DNA from: Rachycentron canadum
Lineage: Eukaryota > Chordata > Actinopteri > Carangiformes > Rachycentridae
Direction: 5' to 3'
Assembly (NCBI GenBank): GCA_038496675.1
Contig: CM076669.1
Location: 11,337,094-11,401,093, forward strand
DNA length: 64,000 nt
Shown: positions 57,281 to 64,000 of the stretch, one piece after another
Layout: the number at the start of each line of letters is the position of its first letter
Numbering within the stretch: position 1 is the stretch's first letter
The notes under the pieces: model-generated
Database searches by the model: none
Told to the model about the DNA's origin: nothing
What the model saw: the letters and a program-made list of their open reading frames with translations, nothing else
Position numbers and translations under genes: made by a program

Positions 57281-58430
57281 ATCTTACACTGTAGAGCAGA
57301 AATCCTGCTATAATCCTGTGGTCTGAGGTTTGCCCAGCACAGTGCCGCTCAGGATGTGTGACACTGGTTGTCACAGTTACTATGCGCTTGATAGAGCCAC
57401 TTGGGTCAGACAGCAGCAGTTCACAAGAAAGTGCAAAATGATACACTTCTGAAAATGAAACCAGTGGGTGGTCATAACCCAACGGGGACTGTCAGGAGGA
57501 AAATTTTATATAGCCGTAGATGGGGCACCCCGCATGGGAGACCATCCCTGTCACATTTGTATGGTTCACACTTCAGGCTCAAAAAGCCCCCGAAAAATAT
57601 ATGTATATAAAAACAATTCACTATATAAGTACATCATGGGTGAAATCAGTTGCTACTATCATGAGTTTGTCTACTTTTTATCAAATAAATAAAAATAACC
57701 AACATTAAATTGGAAAATAAAATTTTCATTTTGATAAAGCCACCTACAACACATGTCCGTGCACTAGTTACCACAAAAGAATAAAATATATTCAGTATGT
57801 CTTAACTGGGCCATAATTTCTCAATAATTTCTTCTATGTAGTTTCTTTTAATTATAATTAGTAATTTGTTAATCACTTAAACAAACTGCTCAATTCAAAC
57901 AGAAGTAAACGTTCATTCATTATTCATTTATTAATAAAACCTTTTCATGCATGTTGTACTATGTGCTTGTATATAGACAAATGTGACATATTAGCTTGCT
58001 CAACCAAATTATGCCAGTAATGAATTGTAATTAATTCATTTGACTAGTATCTTGTCTCTATTTTCTCTTTAATTGGTGCCAAAAGTAAATAGTAAGATCA
58101 GAGAAAACTATCTGGGAAATAATTAGGAAGTTACAGACCCATAAAATAAAGAAATCTTACATTAATTATTTCATCCAACCATTTTCTATGTGTCATCACT
58201 TGGTTGATTAGTTTACACAGTTTGAAAATCCATCTGCACCTGTTTCACACATCTCTCTTCTATGTAACTGATAAAACAACAGAGCAACTGGGTGAATCTT
58301 GCTGCTGTGACCTGGAGAAGGCCGACACAGTGCATGCAATACATTTCTCCCTCTTCCTCTCTCGCTCTCCACCTCTCTCTCTTTCTAATTGACTAACAAG
58401 AAAGGCCCTAATCCTGACCCAGAAGAACAT
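57281..58430. other. AT-rich non-coding stretch
   Basis: Strongly AT-rich from 57,590 to 58,200, with many ATTA/TAAT cores but no complex structure. Ends in a short CTCTCT region at about 58,360-58,385. Confidence 0.45.
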
Positions 58431-58690
58431 ATGCCGGGATGTGGGGGTGGGGTAGAGAAGGAAGAGAAAAAGGAGCATAAAAAAACAAACAAAAAAAAAA
58501 AACAAAGAAATGATGGCTCAGGAGGAAGTGGTGAGATATACTGTCAGAGGAGAGAGAATGAGAGACAAGGGAACTCTGAAAAAAGAAGGATAAGAGGGAG
58601 GAAAAAAATGACCAGTAAGCAAAAGCAGAGAAGGATGAATGAAAACGTAGTGAGAGAGGGGGAGAGAACAGAGAGAGAAGGAGGCAGTGA
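58431..58690 (+). repeat. Purine-rich low-complexity tract
   Basis: About 260 bases dominated by A and G (GGAAGAGAAAAAGGAGC, GAGAGAATGAGAGAC, GGGGGAGAGAACAGAG). The 117-codon Lys/Glu/Arg-rich frame across it is compositional. Confidence 0.7.
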
Positions 58691-59000
58691 ACTCATTAAG
58701 GACTTATGCTGCGGGGATAAGGCCGAGAAGCACCCTGGGTGAGACAGGGTTAACTAATCTGAGCCACAGTTCCTCCCCCGGGATCTGGACCGCACACTCT
58801 GCTCCACACACAGACTAAATCTATTGAACCTAACAAGATTCCAGGTGATTTCTCTCCACTTCACTCTCTCCCCCAATACGTCCTGACTGAGTGATAAAGA
58901 CGGTGTCAGTGGCTGATGTTGCTGTCAGGACTGGCTGGGATCAGGATGAAGGCTCAAGGATTCTGGATTGATTTAGATTCCATTAGAAAAATGTAAAGTT
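58691..59000. promoter_or_regulatory. Possible conserved non-coding element
   Basis: Complex sequence directly after the purine tract: TTATGCTGCGGGGATAAGGC, CCGAGAAGCACCCTGGGTGA, TTCCTCCCCCGGGATCTGG, GAACCTAACAAGATTCCAGG, TAAAGACGGTGTCAGTGGC, TTCTGGATTGATTTAGATTC. No ORF or repeat. Confidence 0.27.
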
Positions 59001-60560
59001 TCGCTTCAGGGCTGATAAACACTGCACCTGACAGGAATGCACCACAGCTCCTTACTCAAAGACAAGTTTTCACGATCATTTCTGTCCATGTTTTCCAAAC
59101 AGAAGAGTATGATGTGACTGTCCTTTCAAAGCTTTAGTCCAAGGATTTTTTTTACCCCATAATTGTGCCTCTGTGTCTGTGTAGGTTGTGAATAAAAACT
59201 CTTGTGTTCATGCACTTTTGAGGAAACCCTTCAGGCAAAGGAAGTAGAAAAATGTTTCTCCTTCTGTTTAGTCATGTGTTGCTCTTTTAGATTGTCTTTT
59301 ATGCCTGTCTGCGTCTAAAGGGTTTTTTTTGTTTTTTTTTTTATTGGGCCTCATTCCACTCTTTTTATAACTTCTTTCCTCATTTCTCTCCCTCTCTTGC
59401 TCTTTGTCAGTCTTTCCAGACAGTGGACTGTATGCTCTTTACTATACCCTGACGCTCCTGCTCCACCTTGTTCTAGCCATAATTGGCCGCCTGGCTTCAT
59501 CCTCACACGAGAGAGAGAGAGGAAGAGAGAAAGAAACACTGAGGGAGAGACAGAAAAGGCAGAGCAAAAAAGCGAGACAGGGAGAAAGGAAGGGGAGTGG
59601 TGGCTGCCGGCGCCCGGGCCTGGTCAGTGTCTTCTGTTGATCTTGGTTGTAGTACTATTTAGTTTAAACAGTAATAGCCCGCCGCATGTAAATGTCAGGC
59701 AGCCTTGGACAAGTGCCCTGCAGCATGAGGGCCAGCAAGTCGGAAAATAGCAGACGGACGCAGAGATGGAGACACAGAGGCACAAACACACAGGTGCACT
59801 CTCACTGTACTTAATGAAGGAGGCTGAGAGGCTGCCAGCTTGCTATACTTACTATATTTGCTTTTCATAAAGATAGCAGTGGGCAAATAACATTACAGAC
59901 AAGCTTGTAATTGCAGAGGAAATGCAACATGACAGATGGTTGCTCGTGCTCAATAAATTCAATTGTGTCATAAATGCTTTTTATTAAATCTGAGTAGCCA
60001 TGTAAAGCTACACAGTGAGCTTCATCTTCACTGTTATGTACATTCATTTGCAGAAAAATTGCTTCCCAACTGTAATTTAAATCCTCGCATCCAAGTAAAT
60101 GAAACCTGAGGCCATTCAACCGCAGTGCTTAAACTTCCTATTTCACTTGTTTTGCATTGTAATGCTTTGTTATGCTCCCAAAGTGGATCCACGTCCAAAA
60201 GCATTTTTTCCTCTTGAATTGTTCGTCTCCTCTGCGGAGTAGGAGGGTTGCTTGGCCTAGATTTGTCTGCCCTGGATACACTAGGGGGGGCTTTAATGGG
60301 AACATAATGATATCAGTGCAGATTTACCTGGGCAGAGTCCTGCAGATAAATGGGTCAGAGGGATGAAAGGATGATGGAGCTACTCAGCAAGAAGAAGACC
60401 TAAACGTGAGATGCAGGAGGATGGGAAGGATTTAACTAAGTGAATTTAAGTTGTATTTGTTGTGTGCGATGAATTAGTCCACCTACAGTATATCCCAACT
60501 TGAGAAGAAGAAGAATGTAGTTTAATTTGACTTTGTCTGTTTTAGTTCACATTGGATTTC
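59001..60560. other. Non-coding stretch, no gene seen
   Basis: T-rich run at 59,322-59,342; GA-rich patch at 59,508-59,560 followed by GTGGCTGCCGGCGCCCGGGC, a local CpG-rich spot at 59,599-59,618. The rest is ordinary. No gene. Confidence 0.4.
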
Positions 60561-60873
60561 TTATAGGGGCTTTTTGTAAATTATCTCTGCCAAACATGGT
60601 ATCTTTCCAGGAGCTTATGGAGGAGATTGTCACTTCAGCCATGATTGCATTTACAAGACAAGAGTTAACGCACCCTTTCAGCAGCGCGCCACCTTCGATA
60701 CTGTTTGAAAGTGAAGGGATGAGGGGTGGCTTCCAGGTTAGCCTGCTAACTTGGAAGCTAACTTCAGTAGAAGAAAATATGTGATAGAAACAAAAGTTAG
60801 CACTGACATTGCAGGTATTAATGTTAAGACTGACTATGTAGCAAAAGGAAAACCTACAAATAGCTCCTTAAAG
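60561..60873 (-). mobile_element. Family B short inverted-repeat element (copy 3, reversed)
   Basis: On the plus strand it runs from TTATAGGGGCTTTTTGTAAA to ACCTACAAATAGCTCCTTAA. Its reverse complement shows GCTACATAGTCAGTCTTAAC, GCTGAAAGGGTGCGTTAACT, GGCTGAAGTG and TTTGGCAGAGATAATTTAC. These blocks are shared, in the same order, with the copies at 13,509 or 38,838. About 313 bases. The 85-codon plus-strand frame inside it is incidental. Confidence 0.62.
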
Positions 60874-61928
60874 ATATCCGCCTGGTTAATTCGGTGACAG
60901 CCATGAATAATGTAATAATAATAATAAACAGCAACTGTGAAGCAAACCCTCCTTGAGCAGCTATTTTTTCATAAATACAACATTAGAGGGACTGATATCT
61001 CTGTTTACAGTGCAGCCAAACAAACTCACGTTGTTTTAATAGTCGCGTAAGATTAATGGCAACCAAATTCATTGGCTGCATTTTCTGCTATCTCTCTGAC
61101 ATTGATATATCAGAAAATGCCAAAAACGGTCTTTGTCTCCAGTACTGGATTGGCCGCCATTACCAATGAAAACTAGTGTAGCCTATAGAGACGTCACAGA
61201 GTTTGGGCCATTGCTTTAAAAAATGCAGACCATAAATAGTATCAAAAAATTTGGTTTAATCTTTGCTGCAGCATGATTCACTCCAGCTTTTTGCTCTTTA
61301 AAAGCCCAGTTCAATTTGATTTGATTTGATTCAAGTCAGCTCAGCTCAAAATCAATTCCACCTTTGATGCCAGCCAAAGATAGCACAGTTTAAGTTGTGA
61401 ATTCAAGCTGTGGCGCACAGGGGGTCCTTTATGCAACACAATCACAGCCTCTGACATGTCCGACACGCCTGTAAAGCAGTCGGTCCGTCTGTGCTTGGCC
61501 TAGTTTTGATTCACGTTGGTGGCATTCCAGACCCCATTCGCAAAGGGGACAGACAGAGACACTCAGTGTGTCTCACGCTGGATAAATGTAGCCACGACAT
61601 TCAAAGAGCTCCTAGTTTGGCGAGTTGATTCATTTTGGCAGGGGCAGGATAATCGGACGCTCCAGTGAACCAACTTCACATGAACAAAGTGTTCGTTTTA
61701 GTGAGGTGGGTTGCACAATAGATATAAATTGACTCAGCTAGCTCAACTAGACTAGAAGCACACACACCACAGAATGAATATTACTCACACACACATATAC
61801 AGGTATGGGCCTGCCTCGGAGTCAAGGGAAAATGCACCAATTGTCGTTCTCACCATAAAAGTCTGACGTCCATAAACCGGTCTCACCCACTGCTCTGAGG
61901 TGTCAGCTTATTCAAGAACTTGTGTTAG

Positions 61929-61929
<1 letters not shown>
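60874..61929. other. Non-coding stretch, no gene seen
   Basis: ATAATAATAATAA at 60,915-60,927 and a short TTTGATTTGATTTGATT repeat at 61,315-61,331. Otherwise mixed DNA without a recognisable element. Confidence 0.45.

Positions 61930-61977
<48 letters not shown>
61930..61977. repeat. (TG)24 microsatellite
   Basis: Pure 48-base TG tract. Confidence 0.99.
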
Positions 61978-61978
<1 letters not shown>

Positions 61979-62754
61979 ACACCAACTACCAACAATCTGG
62001 GCTGCTTTAGCACAACATGACAGGAAACCTTTACACCTGAATTTACAAGAAAGGGAGCAGGACCATTAATAAGTTTACATGTGCACATGAGTATGTGTGG
62101 AAATAAAAGACACCTGATAGGAAAAGTATGCGAGAGTTATGACAGGGAAGAAGAGGGGTGGAGCGTTCAGTGTTTTCAAAGGCCAGGCATGTCCTCAAAC
62201 ACGCTTTAATGAGTGTACATGCTGATTTTGCACAAGATATGTGTGAAAAATGCTTGTTTCCACAGAGGCTTTTACTGTCTTGCGAACATATTTTTCAAAT
62301 AGTTGAGGTTTGGGAGTGAATCTCTCCACTCTATATATACTGCAAAACACATGTGTGGCCAATAAAGGGTTAATAAAAAATATTTCTTCATCATATTGAG
62401 GTCTACAACCAGTTTTACCGTCTTGTTATGTAAACTCAGTTGAAATAAGCTTGGCAACAGTTCAGCATCTTTTCACTCATTCAGTTATATGCTGCACCTT
62501 AGGGATTCATAAAACAGCACATAAATCTAAATACTGATCCCACTTGTCAGCTTCCACATAAATCTTTGTGAGAAATTGTCCTCTCACATTTGCAGTTTAA
62601 TACATTCAATAAAAGTGTCACAGAGCACTGAAAAAGAATTCAGGTTGGTGTGTTTAATGTTCACCTGTGTTCACCTGAAGGTGGGACACCCACTCGGTTG
62701 CCTTACAGCGTGTTTGAGTAAAGTGCTACTGAGAATGAATGCATAGCATGAAAG
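61978..62754. other. Non-coding stretch, no gene seen
   Basis: Mixed DNA; TGTTCACCTG is duplicated in tandem at about 62,659-62,678. No element or gene. Confidence 0.45.
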
Positions 62755-62900
62755 GTGAGCGTTCTGGGCCGGATTGAAGCGGCTGAGTAGGGCATGAATA
62801 ATGGAAGCAGAAGCAGATGAGCCGCGGCTGTAAAAGTTACCGTGTCAGTGTGGGCACCTTTTGAGGATGGCCTGGCATTTCAAATTCCTTCAGAGCCACC
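62755..62900. promoter_or_regulatory. Possible conserved non-coding element
   Basis: GGGCCGGATTGAAGCGGCTG, GGGCATGAATAATGGAAGC, AGATGAGCCGCGGCTG, AAAGTTACCGTGTCAGTG. CpG-bearing, complex, no frame. Confidence 0.23.
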
Positions 62901-63339
62901 AAAATGTGTGCTTTTGCAGAGTTTTTATCTTCTCTCAGCTAAAACTTCCAAGTTCAATCACTCACAAAAAGAAGGATTTCATTCCTCTAAATGGCAGCGT
63001 AATACTATTGACTTTTGAACATCATAGTTGAGTTGATCTACAAGGTTCATGAAACACTGGCGATTTGCATTAGCTTTTTAAAGTGTGTGGTAGCGTGTCA
63101 TTGTTGGTAAAACAACCATAGTTAAAGAAAATGACTCATAGCTCAGCTACTCCATGTTTACCCATCTTAGGTCAACAGTAGACAGGGATATCCCCAGGAG
63201 TCGGGACACTCCTTGGGCCAACTTCTCTCCACCTTATAGCTTTAGTATCTCCATCTTTATTTATCCTGGTGAGTTTAACAGCACACACCCAACACACTCA
63301 CTGTCACCACACAACAGCCTGCTACTGTTCACTTATTTG
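62901..63339. other. Non-coding stretch, no gene seen
   Basis: Mixed sequence without repeats or credible frames. Confidence 0.45.
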
Positions 63340-63620
63340 TAATAGTTTGCACAATATAAGAAGCATCTTTGGCAATTAGATCCCTCTGGCTAATCATTTT
63401 TCATGGCGGTAGTAATGCCATGAATCACAAACCATTATCCCTCAATTAAGTCTAGATATGGGTGGTGGTGAGGACATGAGCCTTCATCTGAAATGCTGAA
63501 AGGATCTGAACTGGAGCAGAGTTCCTGATGATTTTGTCAAATGAAAACACTCCGTGGCTGGTTCTGATGAAAATAGGAAAAAGGGAAGCTCTATTTAGGT
63601 GCTGCTGTTCTGGAGCTTTC
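63340..63620. promoter_or_regulatory. Possible conserved non-coding element
   Basis: TTGGCAATTAGATCCCTCTG, GGCTAATCATTTTTCATGGC, GTAGTAATGCCATGAATCAC, CCTCAATTAAGTCTAG, with several ATTA/TAAT cores in complex sequence. Texture-based call. Confidence 0.25.
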
Positions 63621-63947
63621 AATCATATGACATGAGCTTTGTCAAGGAGATGGAATTTGACTCCTATTCAAGTTAAATAATGAGTTCATGATAATCATAA
63701 ATGAACACAGTAATCATTGCATTTTACTGATAAATTTGTGAGTTTGACACGTAAAGTTTGCACTTTCACATACTGCCTCCAGGAAATAGCCATATGCTTG
63801 TACTCTGAGGTCCGAGAATGATGAAAGCTTTCACCATCTCTACATACTCAGCTTTTAAACAATATGAAACCAACCAACTGTGTAATCAACCTTAAATAAT
63901 GTTACAGACTTTGCTTTATATTTATTACTTCTTAGCAGCACAGGTAG

Positions 63948-64000
63948 CCCCCCCTCCCCCACCCCCACCCCCCCCCCCCCTCCCGCACGCCTCCTCTCCC
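63948..64000 (-). repeat. C-rich tract at window end (minus-strand G-quadruplex potential)
   Basis: C runs of 7, 5, 5, 13 and 3 separated by single T or A. On the minus strand this is a strong G-quadruplex motif; on the plus strand it can form an i-motif. The C-rich region may continue beyond the window, and the exact C count may be uncertain in assembly. Confidence 0.8.

Overview
This window looks like non-coding nuclear DNA from a vertebrate, most likely a teleost fish and probably a percomorph. Three things support that. Long (CA)n/(TG)n and (GA)n microsatellites occur throughout. Dispersed elements that I recognise as common in percomorph genomes are present, notably a short element opening TTAAAGGAACAGTTCAACAT with a TTAGCTTAGC core. 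There is also a degraded LINE whose 3' tail reads CAATAAACCTG followed by TTCTGATTCTGA. Nothing looks bacterial, viral or organellar. The organism call is inference; no search was run.

I found no protein-coding gene I can name. Open frames are short, often read through CA/TG tracts, and match no family I recognise. The window is best read as a large intron or an intergenic stretch. A few places carry exon-like signals and are listed at low confidence: 211-518 (acceptor, about 102 open codons, stop, then AATAAA), 24,680-24,942 (GC-richer block, ATG, donor), 40,819-40,945 (strong acceptor and donor, no continuous frame), 44,925-44,996 and 50,106-50,275.

Layout. 1-3.2 kb: possible terminal exon, a 29-bp perfect inverted repeat (arms at 2,199 and 2,638), a LINE remnant and a strong hairpin. 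3.2-13.5 kb: microsatellites, pyrimidine tracts and stretches resembling conserved non-coding elements (8.5, 9.1, 10.3 and 11.9-12.3 kb). 13.5-14.0 kb: two short transposon families lying head to tail. 14-30 kb: mostly featureless, with further copies of family A (21.0 and 22.0 kb), an old dispersed repeat (23.4 kb) and the densest CA/TG tracts. 30.6-31.2 kb: regulatory-looking sequence. 33.7-39.2 kb: a perfect hairpin, another family A copy, and the best-preserved family B element with an internal perfect 16-bp stem. 40.4-52 kb: candidate exons and several regulatory-looking blocks, a G-quadruplex motif (49.0 kb) and a hairpin in a repeat (49.7 kb). 52-64 kb: more regulatory-looking blocks, a minus-strand family B copy (60.6 kb) and a C-rich tract at the window end.

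No genes can be shown to work together here. If the regulatory-looking blocks are real, their density fits the surroundings of a developmental regulator lying outside the window, but that is inference. The most concrete unusual objects are the large inverted repeat near 2.2-2.7 kb, the perfect hairpins, the TTAA-ended family B, and the 40.8-kb exon-like block.
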